From: DASUPK01 sp963833375
GTDB taxonomy: Bacteria > Actinomycetota > Thermoleophilia > Solirubrobacterales > 70-9
Direction of reading: 5' to 3'
Assembly: GCA_963833375.1 (NCBI GenBank)
Contig: CAWHXR010000007.1
Coordinates: 124,001-188,000 of the forward strand
DNA: 64,000 bases
Shown: positions 24,660-33,284 of the stretch, in pieces
Layout: the number at the start of each line of letters is the position of its first letter
Position numbering within the stretch: position 1 is the first letter of the stretch
Notes under the pieces: generated by a model
Database searches by the model: none
What the model was told of the DNA's origin: nothing
What the model saw: only the letters and a program-made list of their open reading frames with translations
Program-made: the position numbers and the translations under genes

Positions 24660-24708
24660 TGTGCGAGGGGGCTCTGCAGGCGAAGCCGAGGAGCCACCCG
24701 TTTCGTAG
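24660..24708 (+). repeat. Dispersed palindromic repeat, family E1 (etfB leader)
   Basis: 45 bp (24660-24704) match the reverse complement of atpD codons 6-20 (61011-61055) at 43 positions. Contains GGCTCTGCAGGCGAAGCCGA, a stem-loop core. Confidence 0.8.
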
Positions 24709-24721
24709 AGAGGACCTGACC

Positions 24722-25510
24722 TTGAAGATCTGCGTGCTCGTCAAAGAGGTCCCGGACGCCGCCGTCGACAAGCGGATCGATCCGGAGACCAAGCGCCTGG
24801 ACCGCTCAGGCGAGAAGAACCTCAATCCCTTCGATACCCACGCCCTCGAGGCCGCGATGCAGGTCAAGGAGGGTGGGACCGACGTCGAGGAGATCGTCGC
24901 CGTGACGATGGGCCCGGAGAGCGCGGTGCGCGCCCTCCACAAGGCCGTTGCGCTCGGGGCCGATCGCTCTGTCCACCTCACCGGCGACGCCCTCTCCGGC
25001 TCCGACGTCTGCGCCACGGGCTACGCCCTCGCCAAGGTGCTCGAGGCCGAGAACCCGGACCTCGTCCTGCTCGGCCAGCAGTCGGATGACGGCGAGTGCT
25101 ACACGATCGGCGCCGTCGTGGCGGACCACCTGAAGATGCCGTCGCTCACCCAGGTGATCAAGATGGACGTCGCCGAGGGCAAGCTCACCTGCGAGCGCCA
25201 GGCGGAGTACGGCTACGACACCGTCGAGGTCGAGCTGCCGGCCGTGATCAGCGTCGGCGACGCGATCAACGAGCCGCGCTACCCGAGCCTGAAGGCGATC
25301 ATGGGAGCGAAGAAGAAGCCGCTCGACACCAAGGCGATCGGCGATGTCGGCATCGAGGGCGACCGGGTCGGAGAAAGCGGCTCGCGCACCGCGGTGCTCG
25401 ACCTGAAGCCGCCTCCCCAGAAGGAGGCCGGCGAGATCATCGAGGACGAGGACACCAATGAGACGGTCGAGAAGATCGTCACCTGGCTCGACGAAAGGAA
25501 GCTGATCTGA
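24722..25510 (+). CDS. etfB: Electron transfer flavoprotein beta subunit
   Basis: 262 residues. It begins KICVLVKEVPDAA, the typical EtfB start, from TTG 24722 with AGAGAGGAC upstream. Conserved VTMGPESAVRALHKAVALGADRSVHL and LLGQQSDDGECYTIGAVVADHL bind AMP and contact dehydrogenases. Together with EtfA it accepts electrons from acyl-CoA dehydrogenases such as the one at 10526. First gene of etfB-etfA-ETF-QO. Confidence 0.94.
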   Translation: MKICVLVKEVPDAAVDKRIDPETKRLDRSGEKNLNPFDTHALEAAMQVKEGGTDVEEIVAVTMGPESAVRALHKAVALGADRSVHLTGDALSGSDVCATGYALAKVLEAENPDLVLLGQQSDDGECYTIGAVVADHLKMPSLTQVIKMDVAEGKLTCERQAEYGYDTVEVELPAVISVGDAINEPRYPSLKAIMGAKKKPLDTKAIGDVGIEGDRVGESGSRTAVLDLKPPPQKEAGEIIEDEDTNETVEKIVTWLDERKLI

Positions 25511-25673
25511 TGACCTCCTTCCGATCAACGCACGCCCGGGGAATTCGCCCGGCGCTGCGCATCTCAGTGTCCTCGGGCTCGCCTTTGGCACCACCAAAGG
25601 CTTCGCCCTGCGTCCTCGATCTGCTTGGCCGGGCCAATTCCCGGTCGCACGCTGACCGGAAGGAGGTCATCTG
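25508..25673. repeat. Long inverted-repeat element, family E3, between etfB and etfA
   Basis: About 166 bp. The left arm (25508-25553) and right arm (25628-25672) are imperfect inverted copies of about 45 bp: the left begins GATGACCTCCTTCCG and the right ends CGGAAGGAGGTCATC. The right arm contains the etfA Shine-Dalgarno, so the left arm is complementary to it. The core CCTGCGTCCTCGATC then GCTTGGCC is shared with the element at 56955. Confidence 0.75.
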
Positions 25674-26648
25674 ATGGGAGGCATCCTGGTCTACGCCCTC
25701 CACGACGACGAGGGCAACTTCAACAAGAACTCCCTCGGTGCCCTCTCCGAGGCGGCGAAGCTCGCCGGCGAGCTCGGCACCGAGGCCGCGGCCGTGGTGG
25801 TCGGCGACGTCGCTGATGACGCCGCCGCCGGCCTGGGCGCCTACGGCGTCACCAAGGTCTATCGCTGCAAGGAGGCCCCCGAGGGCCTGGCACAGCCGAT
25901 CATCGACGTGATGGCGAAGGTCATTCAGGACAACGACTTCTCCTATGCGCTCTTCGGCGGAGGACTGCTGGGCTTCGAGATCGGCGCGGGCTTGACCGCC
26001 CGCCTGAACGCCGGCGTGACCATGGAGGTCACCCAGGTGAACGTCCGGGACGGCAAGCTCGTCGCCGAGCGGCCGATCCTCCAGGACTCGCAGATCGCGG
26101 ATGTCGGCTACGTCGAAGAGCCCGGGATCATCATCGGTCGCCTCAACGCGTTCGACGAGAACGAGACCGGCGGGACGGCCGAGGTCGAGGACGTCCAGGT
26201 CGAGCTCTCCGAGTGGTCGACCAAGGCCAAGATGGTGACTCGCGGCGAGCAGCGCGGCGCCGACGTCAACATCGAGGACGCGAACATCCTGGTCGGCGGC
26301 GGCCGCGGGCTGGGCAAGAAGGAGAACTTCGACCTCGCCGAGCAGCTGGCCGACTCCATGGGCGGCGCCGTGGCGGCCACCCGGGCGGTCGTTGACGCCG
26401 GCTGGTACCCGTACGCGGCTCAGATCGGGCAGACCGGCAAGACCGTGGCGCCGGACCTCTATCTGGCGCTCGGCATCTCCGGCGCGATCCAGCACAAGGT
26501 CGGAATGCAGAACTCGGAGAACATCCTGGCCATCAACAAGGACCAGAACGCTCCGATCTTCGAGTTCTGCGATCTCGGCGTGGTGGGCGACCTGCACAAG
26601 ATCGTTCCCAAGCTGACCGAGGCGATCAAGGCGAAGAAGGGCGGTTGA
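25674..26648 (+). CDS. etfA: Electron transfer flavoprotein alpha subunit
   Basis: 324 residues. The C-terminal FAD domain is intact: NILVGGGRGLGKKENFDLAEQLADSMGGAVAATRAVVDAGWYPYAAQIGQTGKTVAPDLYLALGISGAIQHKVGM, followed by ILAINKDQNAPIFEFCDLGVVGDL. A strong AAGGAGGT lies before the ATG inside the E3 right arm. The stop overlaps the ETF-QO start (TGATG). Confidence 0.95.
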   Translation: MGGILVYALHDDEGNFNKNSLGALSEAAKLAGELGTEAAAVVVGDVADDAAAGLGAYGVTKVYRCKEAPEGLAQPIIDVMAKVIQDNDFSYALFGGGLLGFEIGAGLTARLNAGVTMEVTQVNVRDGKLVAERPILQDSQIADVGYVEEPGIIIGRLNAFDENETGGTAEVEDVQVELSEWSTKAKMVTRGEQRGADVNIEDANILVGGGRGLGKKENFDLAEQLADSMGGAVAATRAVVDAGWYPYAAQIGQTGKTVAPDLYLALGISGAIQHKVGMQNSENILAINKDQNAPIFEFCDLGVVGDLHKIVPKLTEAIKAKKGG

Positions 26649-28345
26649 TGCCCGTCGAGCCGGCTGAGTTCCCGCCGCCGGTCAAGCCGGCGGAGGAGTT
26701 CATCGCGCCGATCACCGATCCCGAGGAGGAGCGGATCGAGGTCGGGATCGCGATCGTCGGAGGTGGCCCCGCCGGGCTCGCCTGCGCGATCAAGGTCATG
26801 CAGCTGCTCGAGAACGAGCCCGAGCTCACCGAGAAGCTCGGTGAGGTCCCGGTCGCGGTGGTCGAGAAGGGCAAGACCCCGGGGGCGCACCTGCTCTCCG
26901 GGGCCAACATGCGCCCCTCGGCGATGCGGGAGCTGTTCCCGGATCTCGATCCCTCGGATTGGCCCGTCTACCAGGAGGTCACCAAGGACGCGGTCTATCT
27001 GCTCACCAAGAAGATGGCGCTGCCGCTGAAGCCGATGCCGCCGAACTTCCGCAACCACGGGAACTACGTCACCTCTGTTGCCAAGCTCGGCCGCTTCCTC
27101 GCCGAGAAGGCCGAGGAGGCCGGCGTCTACATTCTCAGCGAGACCGCTGCCGACAAGCTGCTGGTCGAGGACAGGATCGTGCGCGGCGTTCGCTCGGGCG
27201 ACAAGGGCCGCGGTAAGGAGGGCGAGGAGCTCTCCAACTTCGAGCCGGGCTCCGACGTGGTCGCCAAGGCAACGGTGCTCGCCGAGGGCACCCTGGGCCA
27301 CCTGACCGGCGCGGCGCTCGACTACTTCGACCTGCACGGCCCCGACCCGCAGCGCTGGGAGCTGGGCGTGAAGGAGGTCTGGGAGGTCGAGAAGCCCCTC
27401 GATCGGGTCATCCACACGATGGGCTGGCCGCTCCGCAAGCGCCCGAAGTACAACGAGTTCGGCGGCAGCTTCATCTACCCGATGGGCGAGGACAAGGTCT
27501 GCATCGGGATGGTGATCGGGCTCGACAACACCGACGCCACGATCTCCTGCCACGACCTGCTCCAGGAGCTGAAGACGCACCCGTTCGTCAAGAAGATCCT
27601 CGAGGGCGGCAAGCGCGTCGGCTGGGGTGCCAAGACCATCCCCTCGGGCGGCTACTGGTCGATGCCCAAGCGGCTTTCGAGCCCCGGCGTGGTGGTCTGC
27701 GGCGACGCCGCCGGGATGGTCAACATCCCGACACTGAAGGGCGTCCACTACGCGATGCACTCCGGTATGTACGCCGCGGAGGCGATCGTCGAGGCGCTCA
27801 AGGAGGACTCGGTCAACTTCGAGGGCTACGAGCACACGGTCAAGCACTCCCTGATCGAGAAGGATCTCTGGCAGTCGCGCAACATGCGTCAGCCGTTCTC
27901 CAAGGGGTTCTTCCTCGGCGGCGCGATGGCGAGCCTGATGACGATCACCAGGGGCGCCTTCCCCGGCGGTCACTGGAAGAACGAGGACGACGCGGAAATC
28001 CCGGTCGAGATCGGCAAGGCCGCCGACAGCTACCCGAAGCCCGACAACAAGTACATCTTCGACAAGCTCAACTCGGTTTTCCTCTCCGGGAACGCCACCC
28101 GCGACGACGCCCCGAACCACATCCGGATCCAGGAGCGGGTGCCGCGGGAGATCGCGCAGACGTGGGTCTCGATGTGTCCCGCGCAGGTCTACGAGATCCC
28201 TGAGGAGCAGCTCGAGAACGGCGTCGAGACGGTCGACGTCCACGTGACGCCCTCGAACTGCGTGCAGTGCGGCGCCATCACCGCCAAGGGCGGCAGGCTG
28301 ACGCTGCCCGAGGGCGGCGACGGGCCCCTCTACCAGGAAGTCTGA
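26648..28345 (+). CDS. Electron-transfer flavoprotein:quinone oxidoreductase
   Basis: 565 residues. N-terminal FAD site GIAIVGGGPAGLACAIKV, then GAHLLSGANMRP, GGSFIYPMGEDKVCIGMVIGLD and VVVCGDAAGMVNIPTLKGVHYAM, as in ETF-QO/FixC. The C-terminal ferredoxin-like part has C in SMCPAQVYEI and CxxC in NCVQCGAI; the fourth cysteine of the usual CxxCxxC is replaced by isoleucine. The enzyme passes electrons from EtfAB to the quinone pool at the membrane. ATG 26648 overlaps the etfA stop. Confidence 0.9.
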   Translation: MPVEPAEFPPPVKPAEEFIAPITDPEEERIEVGIAIVGGGPAGLACAIKVMQLLENEPELTEKLGEVPVAVVEKGKTPGAHLLSGANMRPSAMRELFPDLDPSDWPVYQEVTKDAVYLLTKKMALPLKPMPPNFRNHGNYVTSVAKLGRFLAEKAEEAGVYILSETAADKLLVEDRIVRGVRSGDKGRGKEGEELSNFEPGSDVVAKATVLAEGTLGHLTGAALDYFDLHGPDPQRWELGVKEVWEVEKPLDRVIHTMGWPLRKRPKYNEFGGSFIYPMGEDKVCIGMVIGLDNTDATISCHDLLQELKTHPFVKKILEGGKRVGWGAKTIPSGGYWSMPKRLSSPGVVVCGDAAGMVNIPTLKGVHYAMHSGMYAAEAIVEALKEDSVNFEGYEHTVKHSLIEKDLWQSRNMRQPFSKGFFLGGAMASLMTITRGAFPGGHWKNEDDAEIPVEIGKAADSYPKPDNKYIFDKLNSVFLSGNATRDDAPNHIRIQERVPREIAQTWVSMCPAQVYEIPEEQLENGVETVDVHVTPSNCVQCGAITAKGGRLTLPEGGDGPLYQEV

Positions 28346-28532
28346 TCCGGCTTTGCCGGCGAGCCCCCGCCGCCGGCTTGACTACCGGAGCCGGCACCGG
28401 CACCCCGCTGACTCGGCCGTCCCCACCCGCTTCTCCGGCGGCCCGCTTGACCACCTCCTGGACGGAGACTGGGGTCTCGCGGAGCTTCTCAGGCTGGGCC
28501 GTTGCCATCAGTGGTCCAGCGCGCCGCCCACG
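28346..28532. other. Intergenic segment with short hairpin
   Basis: Starts with CCGGC-TTT-GCCGG (28349-28361), a weak hairpin after the ETF-QO stop. The minus strand has an open frame from an ATG at about 28509 (MATAQPEKLRETPVSVQEVV) running into the ETF-QO gene; codon use is plausible but there is no other support. Confidence 0.3.
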
Positions 28533-28538
28533 TAGGGT
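28533..28538 (+). promoter_or_regulatory. -10 hexamer TAGGGT, leaderless promoter
   Basis: TAGGGT ends 6 nt before the ATG at 28545. Confidence 0.45.
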
Positions 28539-28544
28539 TCGCCC

Positions 28545-29474
28545 ATGAGCGAGCCCAGCGGGCGCATCACGGTCTTCGGGCCCAGCCCGATGCTGAGCGT
28601 GACCATCGAGGCCCGCGGGGAGGGCCGCGACGACGTCCACTGCCATCCCGCGGGACAGGGCGTCTGGCTGAGCAGGATGGCCGGCGAGCTCGGCGCCTGG
28701 CCGGTGCTCTGCTCGCTGATCGGCGGCGAGACCGGGACCGTGCTCGAGCCTCTGCTCGAGCGGCTCCCGGGCGAACGCCGCCTGGTCCGCTCGGACTCCT
28801 CCAGCGGCTGCTTCGTCACCGACCGGCGGAGCGGCGAGCGCGAGGTGCTCGCGCAGGCCTACGTCGAGCCGCCATCCAGGCACGAGGCCGACGAGCTGGT
28901 CGCCGCCACCACGGCCGCCGCGAGGGAGAGCGACGTGCTCGCGATCTGCAATCCCTACCCCGGCGACGCGATGCCGCTCGACGTCTACGGGAACCTGGTG
29001 GCCAACGCCCGTGGGGCCGGCGTTCGGGTGATCGCCGATCTCTCCAGCCCGAGGATCGAGCCGACCGCCGCGGCCGAGCCGGAGCTGGTCAAGCTGAACG
29101 ATTGGGAGCTCGCGGCCTACGTGGCCGGGCCGGTGGACACGCCGCAGCGCCTGCGGGCGGCGGCCGAGAAGCTCCGCGACCTGGGCGCCCACAACGTCCT
29201 GGTGACGAGGGCAGGGGATCCGGCCCTGGCGCTGCTCGACGACGAGGCCTGGGAGCTGATCCCGCCCAAACTCGAGGCCGGTTCCCGCGAGGGCTGCGGA
29301 GACACGATGATGGGCGCGATCGCGGCGGCCCTCTCCTGGGGCAGCGACCTGCCTGAGGCGATGGTGCTCGGCGCGGGCGCGGGCGCCGTCAACTTCCTCC
29401 ACCACGGCCTGGGGACCGGGTCGCGGCGCGAGGTCGAGGAGCTCGCTCGAGAGGTCGAGCTCCGCCGCGCCTAG
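28545..29474 (+). CDS. PfkB-family sugar kinase
   Basis: 309 residues. It has the PfkB layout: an N-terminal start ITVFGPSPMLSVTIEA, a substrate-binding region with PAGQGVWLSRMAGELGAWPVLCSLIGG, LVKLNDWELAAY and the C-terminal anion-hole motif SREGCGDTMMGAIAAALSWG (the D of GxGD is the catalytic base). The fold resembles 1-phosphofructokinase/tagatose-6-phosphate kinase, but the substrate is not certain. Its stop codon overlaps that of the convergent PHP gene in the tetranucleotide CTAG. Confidence 0.82.
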   Translation: MSEPSGRITVFGPSPMLSVTIEARGEGRDDVHCHPAGQGVWLSRMAGELGAWPVLCSLIGGETGTVLEPLLERLPGERRLVRSDSSSGCFVTDRRSGEREVLAQAYVEPPSRHEADELVAATTAAARESDVLAICNPYPGDAMPLDVYGNLVANARGAGVRVIADLSSPRIEPTAAAEPELVKLNDWELAAYVAGPVDTPQRLRAAAEKLRDLGAHNVLVTRAGDPALALLDDEAWELIPPKLEAGSREGCGDTMMGAIAAALSWGSDLPEAMVLGAGAGAVNFLHHGLGTGSRREVEELAREVELRRA

Positions 29475-30199
29475 GCGGCCGGGTACGGCGGCTCGGGGTG
29501 ATCGCCGCGCAGGATCGCGGCGGGCGCCTCGGTGGCGATCCAACCGAGGTGGGCTCGCAGGGGCTCGACCTGCTCGAGGGCGGCCAGTCCGGGCGAGATT
29601 CGCAGCGGCCTGCCGCCGTGCGACGAGTGGGCGTCGCTCGAGAGGACATGGATCAGGCCGCGCCTCGCCAGCGCCAGCATTCCCTCGCGCGCCGGGCCAT
29701 CGGCCAGGAAGGCCGCAGTGGCCTGAACCAGCGCGCCGGCCTCGATCAGGCCGGCGATCCGCTCGGGGAGATCGGCCGAGATGTGGCGCTCGGGGTGCGC
29801 GATCAGGGCGCGGAATCCGGCGTCTCGCAGGCTTCCCACGGCCTCGATCAGGGTGTTGCCCAGTGGTCCGGGCCGCGGCTCCAGCAGGATCCAGCCTCGG
29901 CCGCCGAGCGAGACGGCGCGCAGCTCCTCCTCGTCGAGCCCGTCGAGGGCTGTCTCGGCGACCTCCCCGCCGGTGACGACCTCCACCGGCACGTCGTGGC
30001 GGCGCAGCTCGGCGTTCAGCTCCTCGACCCGATCGGGAAGCTCGGGTATCCGGACGTCGTGGTCGTGGCGGATGTGAGGCGTGGCCGAGATCACCTCGAT
30101 CCCGTCCCCGGCGGCCACGCGCGCCATCGCCAGGGAGTCCGTCAGATCGAGAGCCCCGTCGTCGATTCCGGGAAGGATGTGGCAGTGGAGGTCGATCAC
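29471..30199 (-). CDS. CpsB/CapC-type PHP-domain tyrosine phosphatase
   Basis: 242 residues from GTG 30199; an ATG at 30220 would add 7. The start VIDLHCHILPGIDDGALDL is the PHP motif 1 of CpsB/YwqE phosphatases; SATPHIRHD, LEPRP, LIAHPERH and SSDAHSSHGGRP supply the remaining metal ligands. These manganese-dependent enzymes dephosphorylate capsule-regulating tyrosine kinases (BY-kinases). No such kinase is in the window; the polysaccharide genes at 50-55 kb are a possible link. Confidence 0.85.
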   Translation of the reverse strand: MIDLHCHILPGIDDGALDLTDSLAMARVAAGDGIEVISATPHIRHDHDVRIPELPDRVEELNAELRRHDVPVEVVTGGEVAETALDGLDEEELRAVSLGGRGWILLEPRPGPLGNTLIEAVGSLRDAGFRALIAHPERHISADLPERIAGLIEAGALVQATAAFLADGPAREGMLALARRGLIHVLSSDAHSSHGGRPLRISPGLAALEQVEPLRAHLGWIATEAPAAILRGDHPEPPYPAA

Positions 30200-30229
30200 G
30201 GGCGCGTCTAGGATGAACATCAAAGGCGA

Positions 30230-30243
30230 CGTCCGTACGGACG
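30230..30243. promoter_or_regulatory. Perfect palindrome CGTCCGTACGGACG
   Basis: 14-bp perfect palindrome 31 bp upstream of the PHP gene's GTG start; candidate operator. Confidence 0.35.
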
Positions 30244-30297
30244 GCTTCAAGGCAGGGGATGTGGTGGAGCTGTTCTTGCTTGCGGACGAGGGGCCGG

Positions 30298-30738
30298 CTA
30301 GGGAGTTCCCACGCCCGGGCCCGACGCGCTGACGAAGGCGGCGATGTCCTCTGCGTCCTTCCCCGTCACCAGGTTCTGGGGCATGTTCCCGCTGCGCCCG
30401 CCTGAGCCGTGGCTGCGGCGCCCGCCGCCGATCCTGATCGCCCGCAGGACCTCCGCCTCGGTGAGGGGGATGTCTCCCAGGTTCGGGCCGATCTGGCCGA
30501 CTGTGCCGGCCGCGTCGAGGGTGTGACAGGAGCCGCAGTTCTGCACGAAGAGATCTCGGCCGTGGAGCTGCGCCGGTGTGAGTGGCTGCTTCGTCGCCGG
30601 GGCCTCGGGCGAGCCGCTCGCCGACGTTCTCTGCGAGACCGTCGCCGAGTCGCTGCCCCCTCCGCAGCCCAGACCTACCAGCACGTAGATCGCGCCGGCC
30701 GCCAGCCATGGGATCAGGGTGCGGAGGCGGTTGTCCAT
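30298..30738 (-). CDS. Membrane-anchored class I cytochrome c
   Basis: 146 residues. The N-terminal hydrophobic segment ends GLGCGGGSD, a lipobox-like cysteine, then a Ser/Ala linker. The haem motif is NCGSCH, with the distal methionine in SGNMPQNLV and the helix DAEDIAAFV, a compact mono-haem c domain like cytochrome c551/c6. Exported electron carrier; partner unknown. Divergent from the histidine kinase gene. Confidence 0.85.
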   Translation of the reverse strand: MDNRLRTLIPWLAAGAIYVLVGLGCGGGSDSATVSQRTSASGSPEAPATKQPLTPAQLHGRDLFVQNCGSCHTLDAAGTVGQIGPNLGDIPLTEAEVLRAIRIGGGRRSHGSGGRSGNMPQNLVTGKDAEDIAAFVSASGPGVGTP

Positions 30739-30820
30739 GACGCCCTCTCAGCTACCCGGTCAGGGCATGGGTATGCGCGAGAAGCGGATTTTGGGTGCGA
30801 TTCCCCTCGGCACCCTGATT

Positions 30821-30826
30821 TATGCT
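30821..30826 (+). promoter_or_regulatory. -10 hexamer TATGCT, leaderless promoter
   Basis: TATGCT ends 7 nt before GTG 30834; the ATG at 30822 lies inside the hexamer. Confidence 0.45.
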
Positions 30827-30833
30827 CGCCCCC

Positions 30834-32342
30834 GTGGCGGACCACACGAGTCAGACGCTCGAGCGCGAGTTCCTCGAGTTCGCTCCGGACGCCGTTATCG
30901 GGGTGGACGAGCTGGGGGAGATCAAGCTGGTCAACTCGCGCACGCCGGCGGTATTCGGCTACACGCAGGACGAGCTGATCGGGCAGTCGGTCGACATGCT
31001 CGTGCCCGAGGGCATCCGACCGACACACGTCGGACACCGGGACCGCTACTTCGAGGCGCCCCGGACTCGGCCAATGGGGGTAGGCCTGGACCTCTACGCC
31101 CGCCGCAAGGACGGCAGCGAGTTCCCCTGCGAGATCTCGCTCTCCACCGTCGCGACCGACAACGGGATGATGGCCCTCGCCGCGATCCGCGACATCACCG
31201 ATCGGCGGCGCGACCGGGACGAGCTGCGACGAGCCGTGCGCAGGCTGCAGGCGGCGACGGACGTCGCGATCGCGGTCGGCGGGGAGACCGATCTCGAGCG
31301 GGTGCTGGAGGCGATCGTGGAGCGGGGTCGCGCCCTGGTCGAGGCGAGGGCGCTGGTCATCCTCCTGCGGGAGGGGGAGGACCTGGTGGTGGGTGCGACG
31401 GCGGCAGTCGCCGGCGGGCTCGATCCGATGGTCGCGGATCTCAGGGTGCCCTTCCAGGAGGCCTCGGACCAGGTTCTGCTCGGGAAGTTCACGGGCGCCG
31501 ACCTCGGCGCGAAGGAGAGCGGCTGCGCCCTGCTCGCGCCCCTGCTCTTCCGCGGAGATCCGCTCGGGGTGGTCGTCGCGCTCGATCGCGTCGGGGAGCC
31601 CGGTCGGTTCACCGACGAGGATCAGCGGCTCCTCGAGGCGTTCGCGGCGAGCGCCGCCACCGGCGTGGCGACGGCCAGGTCCATGGCCGAGGAGCGCCTC
31701 CGGAACACGATCGACGCCGCCGAGCAGGAGCGCAGCCGCTGGGCGCGCGAGCTGCACGACGAGACGCTTCAGGCGCTCGCGGTCCTCCGCATGCGTCTCT
31801 CCTCAGCGCTGCGCGAGGATGCCCCCGAGCAGCTTCATGAGACAGGACAGGCCGCGGTCGAGCAGATCGACGACGAGATCGTGAAGCTGCGGCGACTGAT
31901 CACCGAGTTGCGGCCGGCGTCGCTCGACACGATCGGCCTCGAGGCCGCCCTGCAGGCGCTGGCCGAGCAGCACCAGAATGAGGCGAACATCCAGGTCGAC
32001 TGCGACTTCGAGCTGCCGAGCCAGGAGGAGTCCCGTCCCACGCCCGTGCTCGAGACGGCCGTCTACCGGCTGGTCCAGGAGGCGCTCAACAACGTCGCCA
32101 AGCACTCGACGGCCCGGCACGCGGACCTGACGGTGCGCGCCTCACGCGGCTCGATCGAGATCGAGGTCGCGGACGATGGCGTCGGCTTCGAGCCGTCGCT
32201 CGCTCGCGAGGGATTCGGGCTCGTGGGGATGAGGGAGCGGGCCGCCCTGCTCGGAGGCACGCTCGAGGTCTCCTCGACGAGCGGATCCGGGACGCGCGTC
32301 CGCGCGGAGATCCCGCTGCTGACCAGGGGCGAGGACGGTTAA
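30834..32342 (+). CDS. NarL-type sensor histidine kinase (PAS-GAF-HisKA_3-HATPase)
   Basis: 502 residues, no membrane segment. PAS domain at about 10-125 (LEFAPDAVIGVDELGEIKLVN ... DITDRRRD), GAF domain at about 145-285, dimerisation/phosphoacceptor box RSRWARELHDETLQAL with the histidine in ELHDE, and an ATPase domain with VQEALNNVAKHS, VADDGVGFE and GFGLVGMRERAALLGG. A soluble redox/ligand sensor. The response regulator at 32525 is convergent and is the likely partner. Confidence 0.9.
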   Translation: MADHTSQTLEREFLEFAPDAVIGVDELGEIKLVNSRTPAVFGYTQDELIGQSVDMLVPEGIRPTHVGHRDRYFEAPRTRPMGVGLDLYARRKDGSEFPCEISLSTVATDNGMMALAAIRDITDRRRDRDELRRAVRRLQAATDVAIAVGGETDLERVLEAIVERGRALVEARALVILLREGEDLVVGATAAVAGGLDPMVADLRVPFQEASDQVLLGKFTGADLGAKESGCALLAPLLFRGDPLGVVVALDRVGEPGRFTDEDQRLLEAFAASAATGVATARSMAEERLRNTIDAAEQERSRWARELHDETLQALAVLRMRLSSALREDAPEQLHETGQAAVEQIDDEIVKLRRLITELRPASLDTIGLEAALQALAEQHQNEANIQVDCDFELPSQEESRPTPVLETAVYRLVQEALNNVAKHSTARHADLTVRASRGSIEIEVADDGVGFEPSLAREGFGLVGMRERAALLGGTLEVSSTSGSGTRVRAEIPLLTRGEDG

Positions 32343-32350
32343 TGGCTTCG

Positions 32351-32524
32351 CCGTCAGATCGCGGCTGCAGCGGCCGCTCCGCATAAGTCGCTTCGGGCTT
32401 CGCCCTTCGCTCCCGACATGGTGCGGCCTGGCAGCCGCCGTCAGATCGCGGCTGCAGCGGCCGCTCCGCATAAGTCGCTTCGGGCTTCGCCCTTCGCTCC
32501 TGACATGGTGCGGCCTGGCAGCCG
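32351..32524. repeat. Tandem duplication of an 87-bp palindromic unit
   Basis: Two units, 32351-32437 and 32438-32524, differ at one base (cccgac / cctgac). Each has GCGGCTGCAGCGGCCGC near one end and GTGCGGCCTGGCAGCCGC at the other, able to form a long stem, with an E1-like centre GCTTCGGGCTTCGCCC. The array exactly fills the gap to the stop codon of the response-regulator gene. Confidence 0.85.
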
Positions 32525-33178
32525 CTAGACGTCGATCAGCCCGCGCTCGATCGCGTAGCGAACGAGCTCCGAGCGCGTGGTCATCGCGAGCTTCTGCTGG
32601 ATGTGGGCCCGGTGCGATTCGACGGTGCGCACGCTCAGGTAGAGCTGCTCGGCGATCTCGTTGTTGGTGTGGCCGAGCGCGATCAGCCGCAGCACCTCGA
32701 GCTCGCGCTCGGAGAGGTCGTCCGGCGTCGCGACATCCGGCTCGGCGGCCAGGCGCGCGCCGAGCTCCGGCTGGAGATAGGTCCTGCCCTCGGCGGCCAG
32801 CCTGACGGCCTTCACCAGCTCCTCGCTGGCGGCCTCCTTCAGGATGTAGCCGAGCACCCCGGCCTGAAGCGCCTCCCGGGCGAAGGCGGTCTCGTCCTGC
32901 ATGGTGAGCACGACGATCTCGGTGCTCGGCGACTGCTCGCGGATCGAGGGGATCGCGGCGAGCCCCGAGCCGCCCGGCATGTTGATGTCGAGGATCAGGA
33001 CCTTGGGCCGGTGGCCGCTGACGTAGCGGGCGGCCGAGTCGGCGTCGCCGGCCTCGGCCACGACCTCGATGTCGGGCTCTCGCTCGAGCATCAGGCGCAG
33101 AGCGCTCCGCACGACGGCGTGGTCGTCGGCCAGCACCACTGAAATCTTGTCGGAAGCCGCCTCCCCAGTGTCAGCCAC
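32525..33178 (-). CDS. NarL/LuxR-family response regulator
   Basis: 217 residues. Receiver domain with acidic pocket (VVLADDHA), phospho-acceptor aspartate in VLILDINMPGGSG, conserved T in VLTMQD and K in YILKEAAS; then a LuxR HTH, DLSERELEVLRLIALGHTNNEIAEQLYLSVRTVESHRAHIQQKL. Convergent with the PAS-GAF kinase. GTG start at 33178 with TAAGGT 7 nt upstream. Confidence 0.93.
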   Translation of the reverse strand: MADTGEAASDKISVVLADDHAVVRSALRLMLEREPDIEVVAEAGDADSAARYVSGHRPKVLILDINMPGGSGLAAIPSIREQSPSTEIVVLTMQDETAFAREALQAGVLGYILKEAASEELVKAVRLAAEGRTYLQPELGARLAAEPDVATPDDLSERELEVLRLIALGHTNNEIAEQLYLSVRTVESHRAHIQQKLAMTTRSELVRYAIERGLIDV

Positions 33179-33185
33179 GGCTCGT

Positions 33186-33191
33186 ACCTTA
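33186..33191 (-). promoter_or_regulatory. -10 hexamer TAAGGT, leaderless promoter
   Basis: TAAGGT on the minus strand, 7 nt before the GTG at 33178. Confidence 0.5.
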
Positions 33192-33284
33192 GCCCTGCTC
33201 GCGGGCCGCGGATGCAGACATCCGGGGCCGCAACTCGGTGGCCCCGACGCGGTTTAGAGGGGATGTGGGGAAGGGGGTGACACG

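Noticed and set aside
28278..28509. Possible minus-strand gene starting MATAQPEKLRETP after ETF-QO
   Set aside because: Codon use is plausible for about 30 codons, but it overlaps ETF-QO, has no recognisable family and degrades into Arg-rich sequence.
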